From assembly GCA_964614645.1 (NCBI GenBank), contig CAZTMA010000005.1:1-64000 (forward strand): a stretch of 64,000 bases of DNA. Direction: 5' to 3'. Of this stretch, positions 20,990 to 30,114 are shown in pieces. Under the pieces are notes generated by a model, which saw only the letters and a list, made by a program, of their open reading frames with translations, was not told the origin of the DNA and did not search any database. A program made the position numbers and the translations under genes. Source of the DNA: MWBF01 sp964614645 (GTDB lineage: Bacteria; Chloroflexota; Anaerolineae; CG2-30-64-16). Position 1 is the stretch's first letter, and each line of letters begins with the position of its first letter.

Positions 20990-22159
20990 ATGAGCCAACG
21001 CAAACGCGTCTGTATTCTGTCTCTTGCCCCGGTCCAGAACGATGGCCGCGTGCTGCGCCAGATTGAGGCTGCCTCGCGCGACTATGATGTGACGGTGGTC
21101 GGCTGGGGCCACCTGGACAAGTCCCGGCCCAATGTGCAGATGAAGCCGGTCGAACCCTGGGTCTTCTCTGCCATGCAGCGCCGCGTTCAGGCCGTCCTGA
21201 TGGGCGCAGGGCGCATCTCTCCGGCTTTTTGGGACCGCTGGTACTGGCGTAAACCCGACCATCGGGAGGCGCTCCGGCTTGTGCGTGAGACCCCGTGCGA
21301 CCTGCTGCACATCGACGAGGCCATCGCGCTGCCGATCGGCATCAAGGCCGCCGAGACGCTAGGCTGCAAGGTATTGTTTGATGCTCACGAGTACAGCCCG
21401 GACCAGGATACTGACAAGCTGTGGTGGCGCTTGCTGGCCCAACCGTTCTACACACACCTGATCCGCCACTACGCGACCCGCGCAGACGTGATGACCACTG
21501 TGGCATTTGGCATAGCCGAGCGCTATAAGCGCGAGTTTGGCCTCAAACCCACGGTGGTCATGAACGCGCCACATTATGTGGAACTGCCTTTCCGGCCCGT
21601 GAATCCCGATCGCATCCGCATCGTCCACCAGGCGACCGCAATGCGCGACCGGTACCTTGAGCAGATGATCGAGACAGTGGCGCTGACCGACAGGCGGTTC
21701 ACACTGGAATTCATGCTGGTCGAGAAGGACGCCGGGTACATTGCGGAGATCCGGCAGAGGGCGGCCGCGCGTGCTGCGGACCGCATTTCTTTTCGCCCGC
21801 CGGTCGCGCCTTCGGAGATTGCGGCCACGATCAACGCCTATGACATCGGGCTGCACCTGCTTCCGCCGGTCAACTACAACAGCGCAAACGCGCTGCCCAA
21901 CAAATTCTTCGAGTTCATCATGGCCGGCCTGGCCCTCGCCATCGGGCCATCGCCTGAAATGATGCGGATCGTCCGTGAGCATGGACTGGGGGTTGTCGCC
22001 ATCAACTTCGAGCCGGCGGAAATGGCCCAACGGCTGAATGCGCTGCAACCTGAACAAATCGACGATATGAAACGCCGGTCGCTGGCCGCGGCCAAGACCT
22101 ACAACGCCGGGACTGAGATGGACAAACTGCTCTCGCTCTACGAGCGTGCGCTGCAATGA
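20990..22159 (+). CDS. Glycosyltransferase, GT-B fold (GT4-like)
   Basis: A 389-residue GT-B enzyme. The N-terminal domain starts KRVCILSLAPVQNDGRVLRQ, a form common in family 4 enzymes whose products are unknown. FDAHEYSPDQ sits before a helical region, and the C-terminal nucleotide-sugar domain holds YDIGLHLLPPVNYNSANALP and KFFEFIMAGLALAIGPSPEM, with the acidic E of the EX7E-type motif. The ATG at 20990 follows GAAAGAGA. A TTG at 20981 overlapping the flippase stop is an alternative. The stop overlaps the next gene by 4 nt. Donor and acceptor cannot be told. Confidence 0.85.
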   Translation: MSQRKRVCILSLAPVQNDGRVLRQIEAASRDYDVTVVGWGHLDKSRPNVQMKPVEPWVFSAMQRRVQAVLMGAGRISPAFWDRWYWRKPDHREALRLVRETPCDLLHIDEAIALPIGIKAAETLGCKVLFDAHEYSPDQDTDKLWWRLLAQPFYTHLIRHYATRADVMTTVAFGIAERYKREFGLKPTVVMNAPHYVELPFRPVNPDRIRIVHQATAMRDRYLEQMIETVALTDRRFTLEFMLVEKDAGYIAEIRQRAAARAADRISFRPPVAPSEIAATINAYDIGLHLLPPVNYNSANALPNKFFEFIMAGLALAIGPSPEMMRIVREHGLGVVAINFEPAEMAQRLNALQPEQIDDMKRRSLAAAKTYNAGTEMDKLLSLYERALQ

Positions 22160-22983
22160 ACCCGCGCCCAGACCTCTCGATCATCGTTCTATCGTGGAAC
22201 GTGCGCGACCTGCTGCGCGCCTGCCTGGCGTCCGTCCACGCGGCAGCCGAAACAGGGCGCGCCCCGATGGAGGTGATTGTCGTCGATAACGCGTCGACAG
22301 ACGGCAGCGCCGACATGGTGGCGGCAGAGTTCCCCGCCGTGCTGCTAATTCGCAATGCCGCCAATGCAGGCTATGCTGCCGCTAACAACCGGGGCATCGC
22401 AGCCAGCCGGGGACGCCACGTGGCCTTGCTCAACAGCGATACGCTCGTGCCTCCCACGACGTTCGCAGAGCTGCTGGCCTTCATGGAGGCGAACCCGAAT
22501 GTAGGAGCATGCAGCCCACTTCTGCAGCAGCCCGACGGCAATCCGCAGCCATACGCCTATGGTGGCGATCCGTCGCTGTCCTATCTCGCACGCCGTGCGG
22601 CCGCCCGATTTCTGCTTCGTCGCCCGCTTCATGATTGGAGGGTAGAACACACCGTCGAGGTGGACTGGGTTTCAGGCGCGTGCCTCGTGGTCAGGCGCGA
22701 GGCTATCGAAGCTGTCGGTGGGTTGGACGAAAGCATGTTCATGTATTTCGAGGACAACGACTGGTGTCGCCGTATCCGGCGGGTAGGGTGGACGATCAGC
22801 TACGTGCCGCACGTTGCCATCACGCACATCGGCGGCGCGAGCCTGCGGCAGAACCCCGCCGCGCGCCGCGCCTATTACCGCAGCCTCGAACGGTTTTACG
22901 AGAAGCACTATAGCTTGCCTGCTCAGGGCGTGCTGAAGCTGGCCCTGGTAATTTACCGGTTTTTTACACACCAAGAACTCTGA
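22156..22983 (+). CDS. Family 2 glycosyltransferase (rhamnosyltransferase-like)
   Basis: A 275-residue GT-A enzyme. Motifs: LSIIVLSWNVRDLL at the N-terminus, VIVVDNASTDGS, NAGYAAANNRGI, and the metal-binding NSDTLV. WVSGACLVVRREAIEAVGGLDE and MYFEDNDWCRRI are typical of dTDP-rhamnose-type GT2 enzymes. It is predicted to act on the cytoplasmic face, adding one sugar to a lipid-linked unit. An ATGA overlap joins it to the previous gene, and its last base is the first base of the next ATG. The rhamnose assignment is by resemblance only. Confidence 0.88.
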   Translation: MNPRPDLSIIVLSWNVRDLLRACLASVHAAAETGRAPMEVIVVDNASTDGSADMVAAEFPAVLLIRNAANAGYAAANNRGIAASRGRHVALLNSDTLVPPTTFAELLAFMEANPNVGACSPLLQQPDGNPQPYAYGGDPSLSYLARRAAARFLLRRPLHDWRVEHTVEVDWVSGACLVVRREAIEAVGGLDESMFMYFEDNDWCRRIRRVGWTISYVPHVAITHIGGASLRQNPAARRAYYRSLERFYEKHYSLPAQGVLKLALVIYRFFTHQEL

Positions 22984-24104
22984 TGCTCTACTTTGACATC
23001 TCGGCCGCGGTGCACCGCCGCGCAGGGCTGGGCCGCTATGCGGAAAGCCTGGCGTGTGGCCTGCTGCCGCTGCTCGGTGACCAACTGGCCTTCTTCTATA
23101 ACCGGGAGCAGGGCATCGAGCCGCTGACCGGGCTGGAGCACGTGCCCGCGGCCACCGTCGGCCTGGGCTATAAGCCGTGGCGCATGCTCGTCTGGCTCGG
23201 CCAGCTGGGCCGCGTCGGGTTCAACCGCCTGCTGCCAGGCGCGCGGCTCTATCATGCGACCGAACACCTGCTCATGCCCCTGCACGGCATCCCGACCGTC
23301 CTGACCGTCCATGACCTCATCTTCCGCCGCTACCCTGCGCACCACAAGCCGCTCAACCGCACGTACCTCAACGCGACGCTGCCGCTGTTCTGCCGCCGCG
23401 CCGGCCACATTATCGCCGTGTCGGAGCAGACGAAGCGCGATGTCATGGCTGCGTACGGCGTGCCCGCAGAGAAAATCAGCGTCATCTACGAGGCGGCAGA
23501 CGCGCGCTTCCAGCCGCAGCCGCCGGAGATCGTAGCCGAGGTCCGCACGCGCTACAAGCTGCCTGCGCGCTACGTGCTGTTCGTCGGCACGATCGAGCCG
23601 CGCAAGAACCTCGGCCGCGTGCTGGCCGCATTCGAGCGGCTGCACCGCGAAGGGCTGACCGACGCGCTGGTGATTGTCGGCAAGCGCGGCTGGCTGTACG
23701 AGGACTTCTTCGCGCAGCTCGAAGACTCGCCCGCGCGGCAGGCCGTCATCTTCCCCGGCTTCGTGCCCGACGCGGACCTGCCCGCGTTCTACGCGGGCGG
23801 CCAGGTAGTTGCCTTCCCCAGCGAGTTCGAGGGGTTCGGCCTGCCGATCCTGGAGGGGATGGCGAGCGGCGCGCCGGTCGTCTGCTCGAACACCTCCTCG
23901 CTCCCCGAAGTGGCGGGAGATGCCGCGCTGCTCATTGACCCGCTGGACACGGATGCGCTGGCCGACGCGCTGCGCCGCGTGCTCGCTGATGCCGCGCTTG
24001 CTGCCGAGCTGCGCCGCCGCGGGCTTGTGCAGGCCTCGCGGTTCTCGTGGGCGCGGGCCGCGCAGGAGACGGCGGCCGTGTATGAGAGGACCCTGCGGCC
24101 ATGA
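22983..24104 (+). CDS. Family 4 glycosyltransferase
   Basis: A 373-residue GT-B enzyme. The N-terminal GAGLGRYAES-like loop (RRAGLGRYAESLACGLL) and VLTVHDLIFRRYP are typical of mannosyl/glucosyl GT4 proteins of exopolysaccharide loci. The C-terminal domain has YVLFVGTIEPRKNLGRVLAA and PSEFEGFGLPILEGMASG, with the EX7E pair. It is close in sequence to the next gene, consistent with duplication followed by change of specificity. Start and stop both overlap neighbours (TGATG and ATGA), marking tight translational coupling. Confidence 0.88.
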   Translation: MLYFDISAAVHRRAGLGRYAESLACGLLPLLGDQLAFFYNREQGIEPLTGLEHVPAATVGLGYKPWRMLVWLGQLGRVGFNRLLPGARLYHATEHLLMPLHGIPTVLTVHDLIFRRYPAHHKPLNRTYLNATLPLFCRRAGHIIAVSEQTKRDVMAAYGVPAEKISVIYEAADARFQPQPPEIVAEVRTRYKLPARYVLFVGTIEPRKNLGRVLAAFERLHREGLTDALVIVGKRGWLYEDFFAQLEDSPARQAVIFPGFVPDADLPAFYAGGQVVAFPSEFEGFGLPILEGMASGAPVVCSNTSSLPEVAGDAALLIDPLDTDALADALRRVLADAALAAELRRRGLVQASRFSWARAAQETAAVYERTLRP

Positions 24105-25237
24105 GCCACTACGTCCTTGATGCCCGCACGGCCACGCCGCATTTCCCCGGCATCGGGCGATATGTTACCAGCCTGGCGCATGCGCTCGTACCGCAGTTGC
24201 AGCCCGGCGAACGACTGACTCTCCTCGGCCACCCGGAGCATCTTACTCCGCTGCCGACGGGAGGCGCGGTGCAGGTGCACCCGCTGGACGTCTCACCGTT
24301 CTCGCTCGCCCAGCAGTGGATCGTGCCCGGCCTGCTGCGGCGGCTGGGTGCGGACCTCTACCACAGCCCGTATTACCTCATGCCCTACCGGCCCGGCGTG
24401 CGCACGGTTCTGACTGTTTATGACGTCATCCCGCTGCGTCATCCGGAGCACAGCTCGGCCCGCGCGCGGCTGTTCTTCCGGCTGACCACTGCGCTGGCGC
24501 TGCGCAGCGCGGCGCAGGTCCTCGCCATCTCTGAAGCCGCGCGGCAGGATTTCGTCACGGACTTCCAGGTTCCGGCAGGCCACATTCACGCCATCCCCCT
24601 GGCCGCGGACCCCGCCTTCCGTCCCCAGCCGCCGCAGGTCATCGAGGAAGTGCGCCGACGGTACAATTTGCCCGATCGCTTCGTGCTCTACCTGGGCAGC
24701 AACAAGCCGCACAAAAACCTCGTGCGGCTGGTGCAGGCGTGGCTAGACGTAGGTTGCAGGTTGCAGGTTGCAGGTTGCAGGTTGGTGATCGCCGGAGCCT
24801 GGAACCCGCGCTATCCCGAAGCCAGGATGCTGGCGGAACAGGCAAACAACCTTCGACCTTCAACCTTCAACCTTCAGACCATCCTCTGGCTCGGCCGCGT
24901 GCCGGAGGCCGACCTGCCTGCGCTCTACGCCGCAGCCGCGGCATTCGTCTTCCCCAGCCTGTACGAGGGGTTCGGGCTGCCCGTTCTGGAGGCCATGGCG
25001 TGCGGCGCGCCGGTCATCTGCTCGGATGTGTCCAGCCTGCCCGAGACCGCGGGTGACGCGGCCCTGCTCGTGGACCCGACCGACGTGGACGCCCTGGCCA
25101 CGGCACTGGGACGCGTCCTGAACGAACCCAACCTGGCCGCCGATCTGCGCGCCCGCGGCTTTGAGCAGGCGGCCCGCTTCACCTGGGAACGCACGGCCGC
25201 GGAAACCCTGAGCATGTACAGGCAGGCATCAGCGTGA
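24101..25237 (+). CDS. Family 4 glycosyltransferase carrying in-frame heptad repeats
   Basis: A 378-residue paralogue of the preceding enzyme, with HFPGIGRYVTSLAHALV, VLTVYDVIPLRHPE, FVLYLGSNKPHKNLVRL and PSLYEGFGLPVLEAMACG (EX7E). Two loops on either side of the LVIAG strand are written in repeat sequence. DVGCRLQVAGCRL (about 216-228) comes from tandem GGTTGCA units. NNLRPSTFNLQT comes from tandem CCTTCAA units. The paralogue has ordinary sequence there (FERLHREGLTDA). The frame is kept and catalytic motifs are intact, so the enzyme is probably active. ATGA and GTGA overlaps link it to both neighbours. Confidence 0.87.
   Translation: MSHYVLDARTATPHFPGIGRYVTSLAHALVPQLQPGERLTLLGHPEHLTPLPTGGAVQVHPLDVSPFSLAQQWIVPGLLRRLGADLYHSPYYLMPYRPGVRTVLTVYDVIPLRHPEHSSARARLFFRLTTALALRSAAQVLAISEAARQDFVTDFQVPAGHIHAIPLAADPAFRPQPPQVIEEVRRRYNLPDRFVLYLGSNKPHKNLVRLVQAWLDVGCRLQVAGCRLVIAGAWNPRYPEARMLAEQANNLRPSTFNLQTILWLGRVPEADLPALYAAAAAFVFPSLYEGFGLPVLEAMACGAPVICSDVSSLPETAGDAALLVDPTDVDALATALGRVLNEPNLAADLRARGFEQAARFTWERTAAETLSMYRQASA
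24749..24877. repeat. Heptad repeat arms inside a coding sequence, copy 3
   Basis: The left arm (24749-24784) is about four copies of GGTTGCA. The right arm (24846-24877) is about four copies of CCTTCAA/CCTTCGA in the opposite sense. About 60 bp of conserved glycosyltransferase sequence separates them. The family matches the intergenic copies at 390-462 and 16694-16792. Confidence 0.8.
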
Positions 25238-26334
25238 AGATCCTCCACATCTACAAGGACTACCCGCCCATCCTGGGTGGTATCGAGAACCACGTCAGGC
25301 TCTTGGCCGAGGGACAGGCCCACCGCGGGCACCAGGTGACGGTACTCGTGACCAATCCGGCGGGCCCGAAGACGGCCATTGCGGAAGAAGGCGGCGTGCG
25401 GGTGATTCGCGCGAGCCGCCTCGCGACTGTCGCCTCCACCCCCCTCAGCCTGGCGCTGCCTGCGCAGCTCGCGCGCAGCCGGCCCGACGTGGTCCACCTG
25501 CACTTCCCGTACCCGGTGGGGGAGGTCAGCCAGTGGCTGCTGCGCCGCGGCCAGGCCACCGTGCTGACCTACCACAGCGATGTCGTGCGGCAGGCCAGCA
25601 TCCTGCGGCTGTACCGGCCGCTGCTGCGCCGCGTGCTGCGCGACGTCGATGCCATCATCATCGGCAGCCCGCCCATGCGCAAGAGCGCGTACCTGGCCGA
25701 GCACCAGGATAAGCTCCACCTGATCCCCTACGGCATCCCGCTCGCGCGATTCCGCGACGTGCCGCCTGCCAAGGGCATGCAGGACGCCGCCGCGCTGCCC
25801 ACGCTCCTGTTTGTCGGTCGGCTGCGCTATTATAAAGGGCTGGATTACCTCATCCGCGCGCTGCCGCTCGTCCACGCGCGGTTGCTCGTCGTGGGCATCG
25901 GACCGATGGAGGCGGAATGGCGCAAGCTGGCCGCGGAGGTCGGTGTGGGGGAGCGGATGACCTGGCTAGGCGAGGTGCCCGACGCGCACCTGCCCGCGCT
26001 ATACCATGCCGCCGACCTGTTCGTGCTGCCGGCCAGCCACACGAGCGAGGCCTTCGGGTTGGTTCAGGTGGAGGCGATGGCTGCCGGGCTGCCCGTGGTC
26101 TGCACCGAGTTGGGCACCGGCACATCTTACGTCAACCAGAACGGCGTAACCGGCCGCGTCGTCCCCCCGCGCGACCCGGCAGCGCTGGCCGCTGCCATCA
26201 ATGCGCTCCTGGCCGATCCTGCGGAGCGCGCGCGCCTGGCTGCGGGCGCGCAGGCTCGCGTCGCGGCGGAGTTCGACCTGCCCATCATGGTGCGCCGCGT
26301 GCTGGAGCTTTACGAAAGCGTGCGCCGCACGTAA
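25234..26334 (+). CDS. Family 4 glycosyltransferase
   Basis: A 366-residue GT-B enzyme. The N-terminal motif YPPILGGIENHVRLLAEG is characteristic of phosphatidyl-inositol mannosyltransferase-like GT4 members. VLTYHSDVVRQ and IPYGIPLARF follow. The C-terminal domain shows LFVGRLRYYKGLDYLIRAL and HTSEAFGLVQVEAMAAGLPVV, with the EX7E glutamates. It starts at GTG 25234, overlapping the previous stop as GTGA. It is the last of five consecutive glycosyltransferases, so the repeat unit may contain about five or six sugars. Confidence 0.88.
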   Translation: MKILHIYKDYPPILGGIENHVRLLAEGQAHRGHQVTVLVTNPAGPKTAIAEEGGVRVIRASRLATVASTPLSLALPAQLARSRPDVVHLHFPYPVGEVSQWLLRRGQATVLTYHSDVVRQASILRLYRPLLRRVLRDVDAIIIGSPPMRKSAYLAEHQDKLHLIPYGIPLARFRDVPPAKGMQDAAALPTLLFVGRLRYYKGLDYLIRALPLVHARLLVVGIGPMEAEWRKLAAEVGVGERMTWLGEVPDAHLPALYHAADLFVLPASHTSEAFGLVQVEAMAAGLPVVCTELGTGTSYVNQNGVTGRVVPPRDPAALAAAINALLADPAERARLAAGAQARVAAEFDLPIMVRRVLELYESVRRT

Positions 26335-26359
26335 CAAGCCGTCCACATTATGGTGGAGC

Positions 26360-26417
26360 GGAGCGTCCTCAGACGCGGAGCAGGCAGAGGCGTCCGTCCG
26401 CATCTGAGGATGCGGAC
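26360..26417. repeat. Pair of palindromes of the CGCATCCTCAGATGCG family
   Basis: An imperfect palindrome around GAGCGTCCTCAGACGC is followed by the perfect GTCCGCATC-TGAG-GATGCGGAC (26396-26417). The second shares its 16-base core, inverted, with 12157-12172. They lie after the glycosyltransferase run and could also stop transcription, since TCTTTT follows. Confidence 0.7.
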
Positions 26418-26529
26418 TCCTCTTTTCAGCGTGAACCGCGGCCGAAAGCGTGCGAGCTTTGCGTTTAAGCGCGGGCCGGGGTAAAATGATATGGTTGTCA
26501 TCCTGTCGACCCTGTGCTGAGAGTCACTT

Positions 26530-29500
26530 TTGGAAACGCGCCTGAGCCGTATCTGTAGCGCCATCATCGAGGCCGGCTGGCTGGCCGCCCTGGTGGTAGC
26601 CCCGCTTTTTTTCAATACCTTCTCCAACCGCGTCTTCGAACCGGATAAACTCCACCTTGTGCGATCCATCGCGTTGCTTATGGCAGTTGCGTGGGTTATC
26701 CAGTTGCTGGACAGCGGGCTGCGGCGAGGCGAGGGTGCGCGCGGGCTATGGGAACGCGTGCGCCGGACGCCACTGGTGCTGCCGGCGCTGGTGCTGGTGT
26801 TGAGCTACCTGCTCAGCACTGCCCTGTCGGTCGTCCCGCGCATCAGCTTCTTCGGCTCGTATGTGCGGATGCAGGGCACATTCTCCTACCTGAGTTATGT
26901 CGCCATCTTCGTGATGATGCTGACCAATCTGCGCACGCGCGGCCAGGTCAGCCGCCTGCTGCACACGGTTATCCTGACGAGCCTGCCCATCAGCATCTAT
27001 GGCATCCTGCAGAACGCCGGGCTGGACCCGCTGCCCTGGGGCGGCAATGTGCGCGAGCGGGTCGCGGCCAACATGGGCAACGCTATCTTCGTCGCGGCCT
27101 ATCTCATCATGGCCGTATTCCTGACGCTGGAGCGCCTGCTCAACAGCCTCACCGCCATGCTCAGCACGGAGCGCGGCGGCCTGAGCGACTCGCTGCGCGC
27201 GGGCGGCTATCTGTTCATCCTCGTCGTCCAGCTCATCGCCATCGTCTATACGCAGAGCCGCGGCCCGTGGATCGGCCTGGCTGCAGGGCTGTACGTCTTT
27301 GCCATGCTGGGCCTGCTGCTGCTCGCGCGCTGGGCTGTGCAGCGGAAGCAGGTGCCCTCGGGCCTGGGCTGGCTGACGCGCCACCTGCGGAGCGCGTGGC
27401 TGGCCCTCATCGGGCTGACCGTGGCCGGGCTCCTGTTCCTGGTTGCGCTCAACATACCGAATGGCCCGCTTGCCGCCGTGTGCAACCAGCGTTACGTGGG
27501 CCGGCTCTGCACGGTCTTCAGCACGACCGAAGGGACCAACGCGGTGCGCGTCCTCATCTGGGAGGGCGTGGCCGACATGATGCTGGCGCCGCACGCGCCC
27601 ATCCAGCGGCCGGACGGCACGCCCGACGCGCTCAATGCGCTGCGTCCGCTGGTCGGCTACGGCCCCGAATCCATGTGGGTTGTCTACAACCGCTTCTACC
27701 CACCGGAGCTGGCACACTATGAGTCGCGTAATGCGTCGCCCGATCGCTCGCACAACGAGACGTTCGACACGCTCGTGCGCGGCGGGCTGTTCCAGTTCGC
27801 GGCCCAGCTAGTCCTCTACAGCGCCATCTTCTACTACGCGCTCCGCTGGCTGGGGCTGATGCGCGGGGCCAACCGCCGGCGCATCTTCATCGCGTTCCTC
27901 GTGGGCGGCGGCGCGCTGGGCGTCATCGTGCCCCTGCTCGTGGACGGCAGCCTGCGACTGGCCGGCATTGGCCTGCCGGCCGGGCTGATTGCAGGCGTGA
28001 TGGTGTACGTCACGGTGGACTTGTTGTTGAGCAGCGGGCATGCTGAGGAAACCGCGACTGCGGACGGAGCGGCTGGCGGCGACCGGCAGTTGTTGGTGCT
28101 GGCACTATTTGCGGCCATCGTCGCCCATTTCGTCGAAGTCCACTTCGGTATCGCAATTGCCTCGACGCTCACCCATTTCTGGGCTTTTGCGGCGCTGCTC
28201 GTCGTCACCGGCATGGGCTGGATCGAAACAGATGCAGAACCGGAACCGATCGCTGCACCCCCGGCCGTATTGCCTGCTGAGACGGGCGCCAACGCTGGGC
28301 GGACAGGTTCCAGGCGCAAGTCCGCAGCCGCGCGCGCGGCCCAAGCGCAACGCCAAGCAGGCAGCACACCCGCGGCCCTGCCGCCGGTGGGGCATCCCTC
28401 GCCGCTGCGCCGGTTCCTGCCCTATGCCGGCATCGCCGCGCTGGTCACAATCGTGCTGGTCTGGAACTATACCGTCAACCAGACGGGCGCACAGGATGCC
28501 CTGACCATCCTGCGCAACGCCTTCACGCTCCGGGTAAGCAACTACCAGATCGTCTCGTCGCCGATGCTACTCATTCTGGTGCTCTTCACGTGGCTCGTCG
28601 GCGGGATGCTGGCCGTCACAGAAACAGCCGCCGCCACAACACGAGGTGCAGCTGACAGCGAGCGACCTGCGGTGCGGCTGCCGGTGCTGCTCCTGGCGGC
28701 CATCTATGCGGCGGTCGTCATCGGCGTCTTCCTGGTGTACGGCTTGATGCAGGCCGGGCGGCTCAGCCTCGGAGGGCTGTCGGGCATCGATGTATATCAC
28801 CGCTACGCGGGGCACATCGTCGTTTTCGACATCGTGCTGCTCCTGAGCGCGGGCGTTTTGGCCATGACGCTGGCCCTTGCGGGCAGCCGAGCGTCCCGCA
28901 CTGCGCTATTTGGGCGCTCACCGGTGCTCTCGCTGGGCGTGGGCGCGGTGCTGGCCGTCCTGGCGCTGCTCGTGGTTGTCAACGTGAACCTACAAACGGT
29001 GCAGGCTGACACCTATTACAAGTCCGGCTCAGGCTTCGAGGGGGCGAACGACTGGGAAAGCTCGGTCGTGTTGTATCGGCAGGCCTCAACGCTGGAACCG
29101 CAGGAGGACTACTACTATCTCTTCCTGGGCCGCGCCCTGCTGCAATTGAGCCAATACTCGCAGCCGGGCACGCCGACCCTGCCGGAGGACCTGGACCAGA
29201 CGCCGACAGCCGATCTGCAAGCGCTCATCGAGCGGGGCCTCCGGTCAGGGACGCGCGAGGATATCCTGCGGTCGGCGCACGCGGCGCTGGTGGCCGCGCG
29301 GCGGCTCAACCCGCTCAACACCGACCACAGCGCGAACCTCGCTCGGTTGCACCGCGCGTGGGCTTTCTCGGATGCGGGCACGGCTGCCAACCTCAACGAT
29401 CCCAACAGCCTGCGCGAGCTGCTCATCAGCGACCCAGACCTCGTCAATCGCGGCCGGCTGGACAACTCGCTCGCCTACTACAACCAGGCGCTTTCCCTCA

Positions 29501-30114
29501 GTCCGAATAACGCCGGGCTGTGGAATGAGTTGGCGACCGTGCAATTCATCCTGAACGATCTCACGGCTGCGCAGGCGACCCTGCAACGCTCGCTCGCCCT
29601 GGACCATCAGTTTTCGCCGACCTACCTGTTGCTGGGCGATGTCCTGGACGCAGCGGGCGACGCGACCGGTGCGCTGGCCGCGTACCAGCAGGCCGCTGAG
29701 CTGGCCCCAAGCAATACGAGCGTCCTGAGCGCCGCGGGCGTAGCCAGCGCCCGCGCGGGCGCCACGGATGCCGCGGTGGCATCCTTCCGGCGCATCATCC
29801 AAATTGAGACGAACGTGCTGGAATCCGCCGCCGCGCAGCTTGATCAGTTGGATGCGATGGCCGCGACCGCGGGCGGCTATGCCCGGCTCCAGTCAAGCGC
29901 GACAAACCGGCAGGGCCTCCTGCAGGGCCAGATCAACAGCCGCCGCTCCCAGATTGCGTTGAGCTACCGTAACATTGCGCTGGTGCTCAGAGACGCGGGG
30001 CGCCTCGAAGAAGCGCTGGCTGCCGCGCGCCAGGCCGCGGAATATGCCGGCCAGAACGACCTCCCCGCCATCGAACAGTTGATTGCCGAGCTGCAAGAAC
30101 GGCTGACCCCATGA
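26530..30114 (+). CDS. O-antigen ligase/polymerase-family membrane protein with TPR tail
   Basis: A very large 1194-residue protein. Roughly residues 10-480 are a 10-12 helix Wzy/WaaL-type core whose large periplasmic loop contains GYGPESMWVVYNRFYPPELA and RNASPDRSHNETFDTLVRGG, the Wzy_C hallmark. Additional helices follow to about residue 820. Residues 825-1190 are tetratricopeptide repeats (YKSGSGFEGANDWESSVVLY, LSPNNAGLWNELATVQF, and so on). The start is a TTG at 26530 preceded by GAGAG, and the first ATG would cut into helix 2. It probably polymerises or ligates the glycan built by the upstream enzymes. Its stop overlaps the WecA-like start by 4 nt. Confidence 0.85.
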   Translation: METRLSRICSAIIEAGWLAALVVAPLFFNTFSNRVFEPDKLHLVRSIALLMAVAWVIQLLDSGLRRGEGARGLWERVRRTPLVLPALVLVLSYLLSTALSVVPRISFFGSYVRMQGTFSYLSYVAIFVMMLTNLRTRGQVSRLLHTVILTSLPISIYGILQNAGLDPLPWGGNVRERVAANMGNAIFVAAYLIMAVFLTLERLLNSLTAMLSTERGGLSDSLRAGGYLFILVVQLIAIVYTQSRGPWIGLAAGLYVFAMLGLLLLARWAVQRKQVPSGLGWLTRHLRSAWLALIGLTVAGLLFLVALNIPNGPLAAVCNQRYVGRLCTVFSTTEGTNAVRVLIWEGVADMMLAPHAPIQRPDGTPDALNALRPLVGYGPESMWVVYNRFYPPELAHYESRNASPDRSHNETFDTLVRGGLFQFAAQLVLYSAIFYYALRWLGLMRGANRRRIFIAFLVGGGALGVIVPLLVDGSLRLAGIGLPAGLIAGVMVYVTVDLLLSSGHAEETATADGAAGGDRQLLVLALFAAIVAHFVEVHFGIAIASTLTHFWAFAALLVVTGMGWIETDAEPEPIAAPPAVLPAETGANAGRTGSRRKSAAARAAQAQRQAGSTPAALPPVGHPSPLRRFLPYAGIAALVTIVLVWNYTVNQTGAQDALTILRNAFTLRVSNYQIVSSPMLLILVLFTWLVGGMLAVTETAAATTRGAADSERPAVRLPVLLLAAIYAAVVIGVFLVYGLMQAGRLSLGGLSGIDVYHRYAGHIVVFDIVLLLSAGVLAMTLALAGSRASRTALFGRSPVLSLGVGAVLAVLALLVVVNVNLQTVQADTYYKSGSGFEGANDWESSVVLYRQASTLEPQEDYYYLFLGRALLQLSQYSQPGTPTLPEDLDQTPTADLQALIERGLRSGTREDILRSAHAALVAARRLNPLNTDHSANLARLHRAWAFSDAGTAANLNDPNSLRELLISDPDLVNRGRLDNSLAYYNQALSLSPNNAGLWNELATVQFILNDLTAAQATLQRSLALDHQFSPTYLLLGDVLDAAGDATGALAAYQQAAELAPSNTSVLSAAGVASARAGATDAAVASFRRIIQIETNVLESAAAQLDQLDAMAATAGGYARLQSSATNRQGLLQGQINSRRSQIALSYRNIALVLRDAGRLEEALAAARQAAEYAGQNDLPAIEQLIAELQERLTP

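Noticed and set aside
26396..26417. Palindrome considered as the only terminator of the glycosyltransferase run
   Set aside because: The same core occurs elsewhere as an interspersed repeat, so it was annotated as a repeat, although it may still terminate transcription.
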